A program made the position numbers and the translations under genes. From positions 1 through 64,000 of the forward strand of contig NZ_JACHVV010000002.1 in assembly GCF_014190935.1 (NCBI RefSeq): 64,000 bases of DNA, given 5' to 3'. The stretch comes from Chryseomonas sp014190935. GTDB taxonomy: Bacteria > Pseudomonadota > Gammaproteobacteria > Pseudomonadales > Pseudomonadaceae. Below, in pieces: positions 24,513 to 34,692 of the stretch. Under the pieces are notes generated by a model. That model ran no database searches, was not told the DNA's origin, and saw nothing but the letters and a program-made list of their open reading frames with translations. The number at the start of each line of letters is the position of its first letter. Position 1 is the first letter of the stretch.

Positions 24513-25789
24513 CAGCCGATGACCTCGAGGCCACCCATGTAGGGCTTGAGCACTTCGGGGACGCGGATGCTGCCGTCGGCCTGCTGGTAATTCTCCAGTA
24601 CGGCGACCAGGGTCCGACCCACGGCCAGGCCGGAGCCGTTGAGGGTGTGCACCAGCTCGGGCTTGCCCTCGGCGTTGCGGTAGCGGGCCTGCATGCGGCG
24701 CGCCTGGAAGTCACCGCAGTTGGAGCAGGACGAGATTTCGCGATACTTGCCCTGGCTCGGCACCCAGACTTCCAGGTCGTAGGTCTTGGTAGCGCCGAAG
24801 CCCATGTCGCCGGTGCACAGCGACAGCACCCGGTAGGGCAGCTCCAGGCGCTGCAGGACGGTCTCGGCGTGGCCGGTCAGTTCTTCCAGGGCCTGGAAGG
24901 AGGTGCTCGGCTCGACGATATGGACCATCTCCACCTTGTCGAACTGGTGCTGACGGATCATGCCGCGGGTGTCGCGACCCGAGGCCCCGGCTTCGCTGCG
25001 GAAGCAGGGGGTATGGGCGGTGAACTTCAGCGGCAGGCGCTTGGCGTCGAGAATCTGGCCGGCGACCAGATTGGTCAGGGTCACCTCGGCGGTGGGGATC
25101 AGGTAGAGATCGCTCTCCCCTTCGCGGCCGATCTTGAACAGGTCTTCCTCGAACTTGGGCAGCTGACCGGTGCCCTGCAGGGTCTCGGCCTGCACCAGGT
25201 AGGGGGTGTAAGTCTCTTCGTAGCCGTGCTCGCCGGTGTGCAGGTTGAGCATGAACTGCGCCAGGGCGCGGTGCAGGCGCGCAATGGGGCCACGCATCAC
25301 GGCGAAGCGGGCACCGGAGAAGCGTGCGGCGGTCTCGAAGTCCAGCCAGCCATGGGTCTCGCCCAGGGCGACGTGGTCCCTGATCTCGAAATCGAAGTCA
25401 CGCGGCGTGCCCCAGCGACGAACCTCGACATTGTCGTCTTCGTCCTTGCCGACCGGCACCGAGGCGTCGGGCAGGTTGGGCAGGCCCAGCAGCAGGGCAT
25501 CCAGCTCGCCCTGGACCAGATCCAGCTCGCGCTTGGCTTCTTCCAGTTCACTGCCCATGCGATCGACCTCGGCCAGCAGCGGTGCGATGTCCTCACCACG
25601 CGCCTTGGCCTGACCGATGCCCTTGGAGCGGGCATTGCGCTCGGCCTGCAGGGTCTCGGTGCGGGTCTGCATGGCCTTGCGACGAGCTTCCAGCGACTCC
25701 ACCAGGCTGACGTCGAGGACGTAGCCACGGGTCGCCAGACGTGCGGCCACCTCCTCGGTTTGGGTGCGAACCAGTTTCGAATCAAGCAT
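24512..25789 (-). CDS. serS: Seryl-tRNA synthetase
   Basis: 425 residues, class II synthetase. The N-terminal coiled-coil arm (about residues 30-100), which grips the long variable arm of tRNA-Ser, is recognisable. Motif 2 (CFRSEAGASGRDTRGMIRQHQF) and motif 3 (GSGLAVGRTLVAVLENYQ) are intact. It sits between rarA and cysG in the leftward block and about 7 kb from the tRNA-Ser gene in this window. Confidence 0.97.
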   Translation of the reverse strand: MLDSKLVRTQTEEVAARLATRGYVLDVSLVESLEARRKAMQTRTETLQAERNARSKGIGQAKARGEDIAPLLAEVDRMGSELEEAKRELDLVQGELDALLLGLPNLPDASVPVGKDEDDNVEVRRWGTPRDFDFEIRDHVALGETHGWLDFETAARFSGARFAVMRGPIARLHRALAQFMLNLHTGEHGYEETYTPYLVQAETLQGTGQLPKFEEDLFKIGREGESDLYLIPTAEVTLTNLVAGQILDAKRLPLKFTAHTPCFRSEAGASGRDTRGMIRQHQFDKVEMVHIVEPSTSFQALEELTGHAETVLQRLELPYRVLSLCTGDMGFGATKTYDLEVWVPSQGKYREISSCSNCGDFQARRMQARYRNAEGKPELVHTLNGSGLAVGRTLVAVLENYQQADGSIRVPEVLKPYMGGLEVIG

Positions 25790-25834
25790 GTCCGTGTCTC
25801 TTGCTTAGGAATGGGGGCAGCCGCGCGGGCGGCG

Positions 25835-27163
25835 TCAGGAACGCCGCCGGCGCTGACGCGGGCTGGACCGGTCGAGGTCCGCCAGGTGCTGCAGTTTATC
25901 GCGGATCTTCAGCTCCAGCCCACGGGGAACCGGCTCATAGTAGCGGCGCGGCTCGAGTTCTTCGGGAAAGTAGTCCTCGCCTGCGGCATAGGCTTCCGGT
26001 TCATCGTGGGCATAGCGGTATTCGTCGCCGTAGCCGAGGTTCTTCATCAGCTTGGTCGGCGCGTTGCGCAGGTGCAGCGGCACCTCGCGCGAGCCGTTCT
26101 GGCGCACGTCGGCCAGGGCGGCCTTGTAGCCCATGTAGACGGCATTGCTCTTGGGCGCGCAGGCCAGATAGACGATCGCCTGGGCAATGGCCAGCTCGCC
26201 CTCCGGACTGCCCAGGCGCTCCTGGACATCCCAGGCGTCCAGGCACAGGCTCAGGGCGCGCGGATCGGCGTTGCCGATGTCTTCGCTGGCCATGCGCACC
26301 ACCCGCCGGGCGATGTACAGCGCATCGCAGCCGCCGTCGATCATCCGCGCGAACCAGTAGAGGGCGCCATCGGGATTCGAGCCGCGCACCGACTTGTGCA
26401 GCGCCGAGATCTGGTCATAGAAGGCTTCGCCACCCTTGTCGAAGCGGCGGCGCTGATCACCCAGCAGACTCTGGAACAGCTCGGCGTCCAGGACACCACC
26501 GTCCTCGGCCAGGTCCGCGGCATTCTCCAGCAGATTGAGCAATCGCCGGCCATCGCCGTCGGCGGCAGCCAGCAGCAGCGCCAGCGCATCGTCGGGCAGG
26601 CTCAGCCGTCGCTCGCCGAGGCCCTTGGCGCTGGTCAGGGCGCGGCGTGCCAGGCCGCCAAGGGCCTCGTCGTCCAGACTCTTGAGCACATAGACCCGCG
26701 CCCGCGAGAGCAGCGCGTTGTTGAGCTCGAAGGAGGGATTCTCGGTGGTCGCCCCGATGAAGATCAGGGTGCCGTCTTCGACATAGGGCAGGAAGGCATC
26801 CTGCTGCGACTTGTTGAAGCGATGCACCTCGTCGACGAAGAGGATGGTGCGACGGCGATACTGGGCAGCCTGCTGCTTGGCCACCTCCACCGCATGGCGG
26901 ATCTCCTTGACCCCGGAAAGCACCGCCGACAGCGTTTCGAAATGGGCATCGGAAACCTGGGCGAGCAGCCGCGCCAGGGTGGTCTTGCCCACCCCTGGCG
27001 GCCCCCAGAAGATCATCGAATGCAGCGCGCCTTGCTCCAGCGCCTCGCGCAGGGGCTTGCCCCGCGCCAGCAGGTGTTGCTGACCCGCGTATTCATCGAG
27101 GGTCTCGGGACGCATGCGGGCAGCCAAGGGCTGCCCGACGGGTGCGGCGCTGAAGAGATCCAT
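25835..27163 (-). CDS. rarA: Replication-associated recombination protein RarA (MgsA)
   Basis: 442 residues of the RarA/WRNIP1 AAA+ family. Walker A GPPGVGKTTLARLLAQ is near residue 56, the DEVHRFNKSQQDAFL box is the Walker B region, and IGATTENPSFELN is sensor 1. The C-terminal tetramerisation domain follows. RarA works at stalled forks and with SSB and RecA. It begins 9 nt after the lolA stop, so it is in the lolA operon. Confidence 0.96.
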   Translation of the reverse strand: MDLFSAAPVGQPLAARMRPETLDEYAGQQHLLARGKPLREALEQGALHSMIFWGPPGVGKTTLARLLAQVSDAHFETLSAVLSGVKEIRHAVEVAKQQAAQYRRRTILFVDEVHRFNKSQQDAFLPYVEDGTLIFIGATTENPSFELNNALLSRARVYVLKSLDDEALGGLARRALTSAKGLGERRLSLPDDALALLLAAADGDGRRLLNLLENAADLAEDGGVLDAELFQSLLGDQRRRFDKGGEAFYDQISALHKSVRGSNPDGALYWFARMIDGGCDALYIARRVVRMASEDIGNADPRALSLCLDAWDVQERLGSPEGELAIAQAIVYLACAPKSNAVYMGYKAALADVRQNGSREVPLHLRNAPTKLMKNLGYGDEYRYAHDEPEAYAAGEDYFPEELEPRRYYEPVPRGLELKIRDKLQHLADLDRSSPRQRRRRS

Positions 27164-27172
27164 GGGGTGCGA

Positions 27173-27796
27173 TCACTCCTGGATGACGTCGGCTCCCTTG
27201 GGCACCTGGAAGGTGAACTGGGACGCGGCCACCGGCTCGTTGAGCTTGACGTTGAAGAAGAGGATGTTGGTTCTCTGACCGGCACCGTCGATCAACTGCA
27301 TGTCGTTGATCACGCCGTTGCGGAACGACAGCCGCAGGCTGTCGAACAGGGTGTCCTTGGTCTTGGGCTTGAGCACGAAGTCGACGACGTTGCCGGCATC
27401 CTTGCTGGTCACATCGAAACTGCTTTCGATCTTGGAAATATCACCCGACAAGAGCAGCGCCGGCGTCTGGGTCAGCCGCAGGTCCAGCTTGCGGATGGTG
27501 ACCTGCTCCAGGTCCGGGTCGTACAGCCAGACCTGCTTGCCGTCGGACACCAGCAGTTGCTCCTGGGGCGCATCGGAATGCCAGCGGAATAGCCCGGGAC
27601 GCTTGAGGCTCATGTTGCCGGCGGTTTCCTGCAGGCGGGTACCCGAGCCATCAAGGGTCAGCTGCGAAAAGCGTGCGGTCAGGGTCTGGGCCTTGTCCAG
27701 CAGTTGCGACAGGCGACCCACGGACGCCTGATCGGCATGGGCGGAAAAGCTTACGGCAGCCAGGGCGGCCAGGGCGAAGCAACGCAGCTTGTGCAT
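27173..27796 (-). CDS. lolA: Periplasmic lipoprotein carrier LolA
   Basis: 207 residues. The signal peptide (MHKLRCFALAALAAVSFSAHA) is followed by the LolA beta-barrel, which receives lipoproteins from LolCDE and carries them to LolB. The start is set by GAGG 6 nt ahead of this ATG. An ATG four codons upstream (27808) is an alternative but it overlaps that GAGG. Gene order ftsK-lolA-rarA-serS-cysG on one strand with gaps under 50 nt suggests one operon. Confidence 0.95.
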   Translation of the reverse strand: MHKLRCFALAALAAVSFSAHADQASVGRLSQLLDKAQTLTARFSQLTLDGSGTRLQETAGNMSLKRPGLFRWHSDAPQEQLLVSDGKQVWLYDPDLEQVTIRKLDLRLTQTPALLLSGDISKIESSFDVTSKDAGNVVDFVLKPKTKDTLFDSLRLSFRNGVINDMQLIDGAGQRTNILFFNVKLNEPVAASQFTFQVPKGADVIQE

Positions 27797-27813
27797 CGAG
27801 GTCCTCATGGATG

Positions 27814-30300
27814 TCAGTCTCTCACCGGAGCAGGCGCTGTGACCTCGCGCGAGCCGTTGGTGTTCATGGGCGATACGACACCGGCCATTTCCATGGTTTC
27901 GATCATCCGTGCCGCCCGGTTGTAACCGATCTTGAGCTTGCGCTGGACCGCGGAGATGGAGGCCCGACGACTCTCGGTGACGAAGCGCACGGCCTCGTCA
28001 TAGAGCGGATCGTCCTCGTCGCTGTCGCCACCTTCGCCGCTGCCACCGTCGAAGCCCGCACCACCGCCCTCGTCCGGACTGCTGAGGATGTCTTCGATGT
28101 AGTCGGGGGCGCCGCGCTCCTTCCAGGCCTCGACGACGCGATGGACCTCGTCGTCGGACACGAAGGCGCCATGGACGCGGATCGGCAGGCCGGTGCCCGG
28201 CGGTAGATAGAGCATGTCACCGTGTCCGAGCAGCTGTTCGGCGCCGCCCTGGTCGAGAATGGTCCGGGAGTCGATCTTGCTCGATACCTGGAAGGCCATC
28301 CGCGTGGGGATGTTGGCCTTGATCAGACCGGTAATGACGTCCACGGAGGGACGCTGGGTAGCCAGGATCAGATGGATGCCTGCCGCCCGCGCCTTCTGCG
28401 CGATCCGCGCGATCAGCTCTTCGACCTTCTTGCCGACGATCATCATCATGTCGGCGAATTCGTCCACCACCACCACGATGGTCGGCAGCGTCTTCAGCAG
28501 CGGTGCCTCGTCGTCCATGCTCTCGCGACGATAGAGCGGATCGGTCAGCGGCGTACCCGCCTCCTCGGCATCCTTCACCTTGCGGTTGAAGCCGGCCAGG
28601 TTACGCACGCCCATGGCCGCCATCAGCTTGTAGCGCCGCTCCATCTCCGCCACGCTCCAGCGCAGGGCGTTGGCGGCTTCCTTCATGTCGGTGACCACCG
28701 GGCAGAGCAGGTGCGGAATGCCCTCGTAGATCGAGAGCTCCAGCATCTTGGGATCGATCATGATCAGGCGAGCGTCTTCCGGGCTCGACTTGAACAGGAT
28801 CGACAAGAGCATGGCGTTCACGCCCACCGACTTACCGGAACCCGTGGTACCGGCCACCAGCAGGTGCGGCATCTTGGCCAGGTCGGTGATGACCGGCTTG
28901 CCACCGATGTCGTGACCCAGGGCTAGGGTGACGGGCGACTTGGCCGCCGCGTACTCGGGCGACTCGAGGACCTCGGAGAAGCGCACCATCTGGCGATCCT
29001 CGTTGGGAATCTCGATACCCACGGTAGTCTTGCCGGGAATGACTTCCACCACCCGGACGCTGAACACGGCGAGCGAACGCGCCAGGTCCTTGGCCAGGTT
29101 GGAAATGCGGCTGACCTTGACGCCCGCCGCCGGCTGAATCTCGAAGCGGGTGATCACCGGACCGGGATGAACGCTCTCCACGATCACCTCGACGCCGAAC
29201 TCCTTGAGCTTGACCTCGAGCAGGCGCGACATGTTTTCGAGGAATTCCGGCGAATAGCTCTGCTGCTTCTTCTCGGCGCGATCCAGGATCGACAGCGGCG
29301 GCAGCGTACCTTCCAGATCCGCATCGACCCGGACCACCGCAGCCGCCGGCGAATAGGGCGCGGGGGCAGGGGCTGGCGCTGCCTTGCGCGGCGGCGGCGC
29401 GGACACCACGGCGACACTGGCCGGCGCTGCGACAGGCGCAGCGGCCACCGGCGCGGACTCGGGCGCTTCGGCGACGAAGCGACTGGGCGCGGGCATCTCG
29501 ATGCGCGGCGCCGCACGTTCCACCCGTGGTGGGGGCGCGATGTCGAGCAGGTCGTCGAGGTCTTCGTCGGCGACCGGAATCGGTACCTCGCGGGCCTTGC
29601 TCTTGCGCGCAACCGGCGGCGACACCGGCTCGTCGAAGACGTCCAGTTCCGGAGCCTGACGGCGCCCGCCGGCCAGGCGACTGAAGCCACCCTGCACCAG
29701 GTCCAGCAGGTCGAGTACGACCTTGCCGGTGAAATCCATCACCTTGAACCAGGACAGGTCGGTGAAGACGGTCAATCCCAGCAGGAAGAGCGCGAGGAAC
29801 AGCAGCGTGCTGCCCTGGACATTGAGGGCGGCGACCGACAGCTGCCCCAGGCTCTCGCCCAGCGCGCCGCCAGCGGACGCCGGCAGCGCCGAGACGGCAT
29901 GGAAATGGATATAGGCCAGTACCGAGCCCGAGATCACCAGCAGGACCAGGCCGGTCAGCCGCCAGGAAAACAGCCAGCCGCTCCATTCCCAGGGCAGGTG
30001 CCGCTTGCGGAAGATCTGCCAGGTCTTGACGGCGAGCAGGACGGGGAACACGAAGGCGAAATAACCGAGCGCCATGAACAGCACGTCAGCCAGCCAGGCG
30101 CCGGCGCGGCCCGCGGTGTTATGGACCTGATCGATGCGGCTGGTGTGGGTCCAGCCCGGATCGGAGGGGTCGTAGCTCAGCAGAGCCATGAGCAGATACA
30201 GGCACAAGGCGGCCAGTGCGATGAGCACCACCTCCTTGAGACGATAATGCAGATGCTCACGCCATTGGTTGACGTGGCTGACAGAACTGGATTGCTTCAA
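27814..30300 (-). CDS. ftsK: DNA translocase FtsK
   Basis: 828 residues. The N-terminal region has four to five membrane spans that anchor it at the division site (about residues 20-190), followed by a Pro/Ala-rich linker and the RecA-like motor. Walker A VAGTTGSGKSVGVNA and Walker B VVVVDEFADMMM are intact. The C-terminal gamma winged helix (KLKIGYNRAARMIETME) reads KOPS sites. It segregates chromosome termini and activates XerCD. The linker is short compared with E. coli FtsK (1329 residues). Confidence 0.97.
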   Translation of the reverse strand: MKQSSSVSHVNQWREHLHYRLKEVVLIALAALCLYLLMALLSYDPSDPGWTHTSRIDQVHNTAGRAGAWLADVLFMALGYFAFVFPVLLAVKTWQIFRKRHLPWEWSGWLFSWRLTGLVLLVISGSVLAYIHFHAVSALPASAGGALGESLGQLSVAALNVQGSTLLFLALFLLGLTVFTDLSWFKVMDFTGKVVLDLLDLVQGGFSRLAGGRRQAPELDVFDEPVSPPVARKSKAREVPIPVADEDLDDLLDIAPPPRVERAAPRIEMPAPSRFVAEAPESAPVAAAPVAAPASVAVVSAPPPRKAAPAPAPAPYSPAAAVVRVDADLEGTLPPLSILDRAEKKQQSYSPEFLENMSRLLEVKLKEFGVEVIVESVHPGPVITRFEIQPAAGVKVSRISNLAKDLARSLAVFSVRVVEVIPGKTTVGIEIPNEDRQMVRFSEVLESPEYAAAKSPVTLALGHDIGGKPVITDLAKMPHLLVAGTTGSGKSVGVNAMLLSILFKSSPEDARLIMIDPKMLELSIYEGIPHLLCPVVTDMKEAANALRWSVAEMERRYKLMAAMGVRNLAGFNRKVKDAEEAGTPLTDPLYRRESMDDEAPLLKTLPTIVVVVDEFADMMMIVGKKVEELIARIAQKARAAGIHLILATQRPSVDVITGLIKANIPTRMAFQVSSKIDSRTILDQGGAEQLLGHGDMLYLPPGTGLPIRVHGAFVSDDEVHRVVEAWKERGAPDYIEDILSSPDEGGGAGFDGGSGEGGDSDEDDPLYDEAVRFVTESRRASISAVQRKLKIGYNRAARMIETMEMAGVVSPMNTNGSREVTAPAPVRD

Positions 30301-30556
30301 GCGCGCTTTTCCCGCACACGGAACGTGTGACCGTGAATCAAAAACAGTGCGCCATTCTAGATCGCCCGGGCCCTGCTTCTACAGTCCCGCGGCGAAACAT
30401 GGCACGATAGCGGACGGCCGTACCGGAACCGCCTTCAGGCACAACATTGGAGCATTCTTTCGTTGTCCTGACAAAGAGTTATGACGATTTCTTGAGCTTG
30501 TTACGCACAAGCCGCACCCCTTCGGCTCCACCCATCAGAAGGCGCCCTCCCCTACC

Positions 30557-31246
30557 ATGGTGAAATGGCTGACCCGCGAAAGCCCTGACTTCCCGCCCCT
30601 GCAGCAGGCGCTGCGCGAACCCAACGGCCTCCTGGCCATCGGCGGCGACCTGAGCGCGGCACGCCTGATCGGCGCCTATCGTCACGGCTGCTTTCCCTGG
30701 TACCAGGCCGGCCAGCCATTGCTCTGGTGGTCGCCGGATCCCCGTACGGTGCTTTTCCCGCCGGACCTGCACGTCTCCCGCAGCCTGGCGAAGACCCTGC
30801 GCAAGACGCCGCTGCGCGTCACCTACGATCAGGCCTTCGCCAGGGTGATCCAGGCCTGCGCCGGTCCGCGACGCGATGCCGACGGCACCTGGATCACCCT
30901 GGAGATGCGCCAGGCCTACCAGGAACTGCACGCCCAGGGCTGGGCTCATTCCGTGGAAGTCTGGGACGGCGACCAGCTCGTCGGCGGTCTCTACGGCATC
31001 GCCATGGGCAAGCTGTTCTTTGGCGAGTCGATGTTCAGCCATGCCGACAACGCGTCCAAGATCGGCTTCGTGACCCTGGTGCGGGACCTGGCCGCCTGGG
31101 GTTTCGTGATGATCGACTGCCAGATGCAAACCGCGCATCTGGAGAGTCTTGGCGCGAGCAGTCTGTCCCGGGAACGCTTTGCCGAATACCTGGCCAAATA
31201 CCTGGATCAGGCCAGAATGGCCGCCTGGCCTACCTTCCGCGGGTGA
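30557..31246 (+). CDS. aat: Leucyl/phenylalanyl-tRNA-protein transferase Aat
   Basis: 229 residues with the family signatures GGDLSAARLIGAYRHGCFPWY and WWSPDPRTVLFP near the N-terminus and GLYGIAMGKLFFGESMFS in the centre. It transfers Leu or Phe from tRNA to proteins with N-terminal Lys or Arg, creating a destabilising N-degron. It leads the aat-bpt-infA group. The ribosome-binding site is weak (AAGG, distant). The 256-bp gap to ftsK contains no other gene; in P. aeruginosa, as I recall, trxB1 is there. Confidence 0.95.
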   Translation: MVKWLTRESPDFPPLQQALREPNGLLAIGGDLSAARLIGAYRHGCFPWYQAGQPLLWWSPDPRTVLFPPDLHVSRSLAKTLRKTPLRVTYDQAFARVIQACAGPRRDADGTWITLEMRQAYQELHAQGWAHSVEVWDGDQLVGGLYGIAMGKLFFGESMFSHADNASKIGFVTLVRDLAAWGFVMIDCQMQTAHLESLGASSLSRERFAEYLAKYLDQARMAAWPTFRG

Positions 31247-31281
31247 CTTACACTCAAGCCAGGCTTATGTAGAGATTCGAC

Positions 31282-31989
31282 ATGACCGAGCTGGCGAGAC
31301 TCAAGTTTTACGCAACCCAGCCTCACGCTTGCAGTTACCTGCCCAACGAGCAGGCGACCACGCTGTTTCTCGACCCCTCGCAACCCATGAACGGCCAGAT
31401 CTACGCCGAGCTGTCCGAACTGGGCTTCCGCCGCAGCGGCGATCACCTCTACCGCCCCCACTGCCAGCTCTGCAAAGCCTGCGTTCCCGCCCGCATCCCC
31501 GTCACCCGCTTTCGTCCCAGCCGCAAACAGACGCGCGTGCTCAAGCGCAATCTCGACATCAAGGTCACGCGTTGCGACCCGGGCTTCACCGAAGAGCGCT
31601 ATCAGCTCTACGCACGCTACATCAGCGAACGCCATGCCGATGGCGACATGTTCCCGCCGAGCCGAGGCCAGTTCTCCACCTTCCTGGTCAGCCACCTGCC
31701 CTACGCCTTCTTCTACGAGATGCGCGTCGAGGACCGCCTGATCGGCATCGCGGTGACCGATGTGCTGCCCAATGGCATGTCGGCGGTCTACACCTTCTAC
31801 GACCCCAGCGAAGAAAAGCGCAGCCTGGGCGTATTCGGCATCCTCTGGCAGATCGCCGAAACCCGCCGCCTCGGCCTCGATGCGGTTTATCTCGGTTACT
31901 GGATCAAAGGGTGTCGCAAGATGTCCTATAAGACCGAGTATCGCCCCATCGAGCTCTTCGTCAATCAGCGCTGGGTCGCCCTGGCCTGA
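31282..31989 (+). CDS. bpt: Aspartate/glutamate leucyltransferase Bpt
   Basis: 235 residues of the arginyl-tRNA-protein transferase family, bacterial Bpt type. The cysteine region [12 protein letters not shown] is near residue 65, and the C-terminal domain includes [11 protein letters not shown] and the conserved YLGYWIKGC. Bpt moves leucine onto N-terminal Asp or Glu to mark proteins for ClpS and ClpAP. It lies 35 nt after aat. Confidence 0.93.
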
Positions 31990-32083
31990 TGAAATAGCGC
32001 TTTTTCTGAATTTCTGTCAGAATATGGGCCTTTTTCGCCCGGACTGCTCTGGGCCTATCTTGTCACCGAGGGCTTTTCTATAT

Positions 32084-32302
32084 ATGTCGAAAGAAGACAG
32101 CTTCGAAATGGAAGGTACTGTCGTCGACACCCTGCCCAACACCATGTTTCGCGTGGAGTTGGAAAATGGGCACGTCGTCACCGCGCACATCTCCGGAAAG
32201 ATGCGTAAGAATTACATCCGCATCCTGACGGGCGACAAGGTTCGCGTGGAGCTGACGCCTTACGATCTGAGCAAGGGCCGGATCACTTACCGCGCGCGTT
32301 AA
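32084..32302 (+). CDS. infA: Translation initiation factor IF-1
   Basis: 72 residues, single OB fold, with the IF-1 signature [18 protein letters not shown]. It binds the ribosomal A site at initiation. The ATG is preceded at a good distance by GAGGG. Followed by a strong terminator. Confidence 0.97.
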
Positions 32303-32313
32303 GCGAATCCTTT

Positions 32314-32348
32314 CATGAAAAAGCCCGGCAATGCCGGGCTTTTTCATG
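32314..32348. terminator. bidirectional terminator between infA and clpA
   Basis: A perfect 16-bp inverted repeat with a 3-nt centre: left arm CATGAAAAAGCCCGGC, loop AAT, right arm the complement. The A-run and T-run make it effective in both directions for these convergent genes. Confidence 0.95.
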
Positions 32349-32373
32349 AGCGATTGTAAGTCGCGACCTGCCC

Positions 32374-34644
32374 TCAGGCAGGTTCGGCCGTGGTCTCGAA
32401 CTCGAATTCCAGTTCGTCGTTCACCGCATCGATGTGGACGATACCGCCATGGTCGGCCAGGTCACCGAACAGGATCTGCTCGGCCAGCGGCCGCTTGATC
32501 TTGTCCTGGATGAGCCGCGCCATGGGACGAGCCCCCATCTGTACGTCATAGCCACGCTCTGCCAGCCAGCTGCGGGCCGCGTCCGTGACTTCGAGCTGGA
32601 CACGCTTGTCTTCGAGCTGTGCCTGCAGTTCGGTGAGGAACTTGTCGACGATGCTCTTGATGACTTCCGTGCTCAGGCGGCCGAACTGGATGATGGTATC
32701 CAGACGGTTGCGGAACTCGGGCGTGAAGCTCTTCTTGATGACTTCCATGGCATCCGTGGTGTGATCCTGCAGCGTGAAGCCGATGGAGGCACGGGATGCG
32801 GTTTCCGCGCCGGCGTTGGTGGTCAGGATCAGGATCACGTTGCGGAAGTCGGCCTTGCGACCGTTGTTGTCCGTCAGGGTGCCATGGTCCATGACCTGCA
32901 GCAGCAGGTTGAACACCTCGGGGTGCGCCTTCTCGATCTCATCGAGCAGCAGCACGCAGTGCGGCGTCTTGGTGATGGCTTCGGTCAGCAGGCCGCCCTG
33001 GTCGAAACCGACATAGCCGGGAGGCGCACCGATCAGGCGGGACACGGTATGCCGCTCCATGTACTCGGACATGTCGAAGCGCACCAGCTCGACGCCCATG
33101 GCCTTGGCCAGCTGCCGGGCCACCTCGGTCTTGCCCACCCCGGTAGGACCAGCGAAGAGGAAGGAGCCAACCGGCTTGTCCGGTGATTTCAAACCGGCAC
33201 GGGACAGCTTGATGGCGGTGGACAGGGATTCGATGGCCAGGTCCTGACCGAAGACGGTCAGCTTGAGGTCGCGCTCCAGGTTGCGCAGCAGCTCCTTGTC
33301 GGAACTGTTGACGGTCTTGGGGGGGATCCGCGCGATCTTGGCGACGATGTCTTCGACCTGCTGCACGTCGATGCGCTCGGCACGCCGATCTTCGGGCTGC
33401 AGGCGCTGATAGGCGCCGGCTTCGTCGATGACGTCGATGGCCTTGTCGGGCATGTGCCGGTCGTTGATGTAGCGAGCGGCCAGCTCGGCTGCTGCACGCA
33501 GCGCCTCGTCGGTGTATTCGATGTGGTGATGCTGTTCGAAGCGCCCCTTGAGGCCACGCAGGATGCCGTAGGTATCATCGACCGAAGGCTCGACGACATC
33601 GACCTTCTGGAAGCGCCGAGCCAGTGCCCGGTCCTTTTCGAAGATGCCGCGGAATTCCTGGAAGGTGGTCGAGCCGATGCAGCGGATTTCACCCGAGGAC
33701 AGCAGCGGCTTGAGCAGGTTGGAAGCATCCATTACCCCGCCCGAGGCGGCACCGGCACCGATGATGGTGTGGATCTCGTCGATGAAGAGCACGGCATGGG
33801 GCCGCTTCTTCAGCTCGGCCAGTAGGGCCTTGAATCTCTTTTCGAAATCGCCGCGGTACTTCGTACCGGCCAGCAGCGCGCCGAGATCGAGGGAATAGAC
33901 CACGCTGTCGGCCAGCAGGTCGGGGACCTGACCGTCGACGATGCGTTTGGCCAGGCCTTCGGCGATGGCGGTCTTGCCGACGCCGGCCTCGCCCACCAGC
34001 AGCGGGTTGTTCTTGCGGCGCCGGGCGAGGATCTGGGCGACGCGCTCGACTTCCGATTCACGTCCCACCAGCGGATCGATACGACCCTGACGAGCCTGCT
34101 CGTTGAGGTTGCTGGCGTAGGCTTCGAGCGGGTTGTTGGAAGAGCTGGGTTCGGCACCCTCCTCCTCGGCAGCGTCCTGATCCTGTTCGGCTTCGGGTGC
34201 TGCCCCTGGCACCTTGGAGATGCCATGCGCGATGAAATTGACAACGTCGATCCGCGCCACGCTCTGCTGCTTGAGCAGGAACACCGCCTGGCTTTCCTGC
34301 TCGCTGAAGATGGCGACCAGGACGTTGGCCCCGGTCACTTCGCGCTTGCCCGAGCTCTGCACGTGGAAGACCGCACGCTGGAGGACACGCTGGAAACCCA
34401 GCGTCGGCTGGGTTTCGCGCTCGTCGTCCTGCTGTGGGATCAGAGGCGTGGTGGAATCTATGAATTCCAACAGATCGCGCCGCAGGCGATCGATGTTGGC
34501 GCCGCAGGCTCTCAACACGGTGGCCGCCGCTTCATTGTCCAGCAGCGCCAGCAGGAGGTGCTCAACGGTCATGAATTCATGACGCTTCGTCCTCGCCTCC
34601 TTGAAGGCGAGATTCAGGGTGACTTCGAGCTCACGATTCAACAT
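32374..34644 (-). CDS. clpA: ATP-dependent Clp protease ATPase ClpA
   Basis: 756 residues with the full ClpA layout: N-domain (residues 1-145, the ClpS docking site), AAA-1 (GEAGVGKTAIAEGLAKR) and AAA-2 (GPTGVGKTEVARQLAKA, LLLDEIEKAHPEVFN). ClpA unfolds proteins and feeds them to ClpP. RBS GAGGTGAAG. It follows clpS by 48 nt. Confidence 0.97.
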   Translation of the reverse strand: MLNRELEVTLNLAFKEARTKRHEFMTVEHLLLALLDNEAAATVLRACGANIDRLRRDLLEFIDSTTPLIPQQDDERETQPTLGFQRVLQRAVFHVQSSGKREVTGANVLVAIFSEQESQAVFLLKQQSVARIDVVNFIAHGISKVPGAAPEAEQDQDAAEEEGAEPSSSNNPLEAYASNLNEQARQGRIDPLVGRESEVERVAQILARRRKNNPLLVGEAGVGKTAIAEGLAKRIVDGQVPDLLADSVVYSLDLGALLAGTKYRGDFEKRFKALLAELKKRPHAVLFIDEIHTIIGAGAASGGVMDASNLLKPLLSSGEIRCIGSTTFQEFRGIFEKDRALARRFQKVDVVEPSVDDTYGILRGLKGRFEQHHHIEYTDEALRAAAELAARYINDRHMPDKAIDVIDEAGAYQRLQPEDRRAERIDVQQVEDIVAKIARIPPKTVNSSDKELLRNLERDLKLTVFGQDLAIESLSTAIKLSRAGLKSPDKPVGSFLFAGPTGVGKTEVARQLAKAMGVELVRFDMSEYMERHTVSRLIGAPPGYVGFDQGGLLTEAITKTPHCVLLLDEIEKAHPEVFNLLLQVMDHGTLTDNNGRKADFRNVILILTTNAGAETASRASIGFTLQDHTTDAMEVIKKSFTPEFRNRLDTIIQFGRLSTEVIKSIVDKFLTELQAQLEDKRVQLEVTDAARSWLAERGYDVQMGARPMARLIQDKIKRPLAEQILFGDLADHGGIVHIDAVNDELEFEFETTAEPA

Positions 34645-34692
34645 AGCTTCACCTCATAGCCCAAGCAGCACAGTAGCCCAAGCAGCACAGAT

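Noticed and set aside
24647..27592. 981-codon plus-strand open frame across serS, rarA and lolA
   Set aside because: Antisense to three well-supported genes. Its translation has no domain and reads like the complement of their codon bias.
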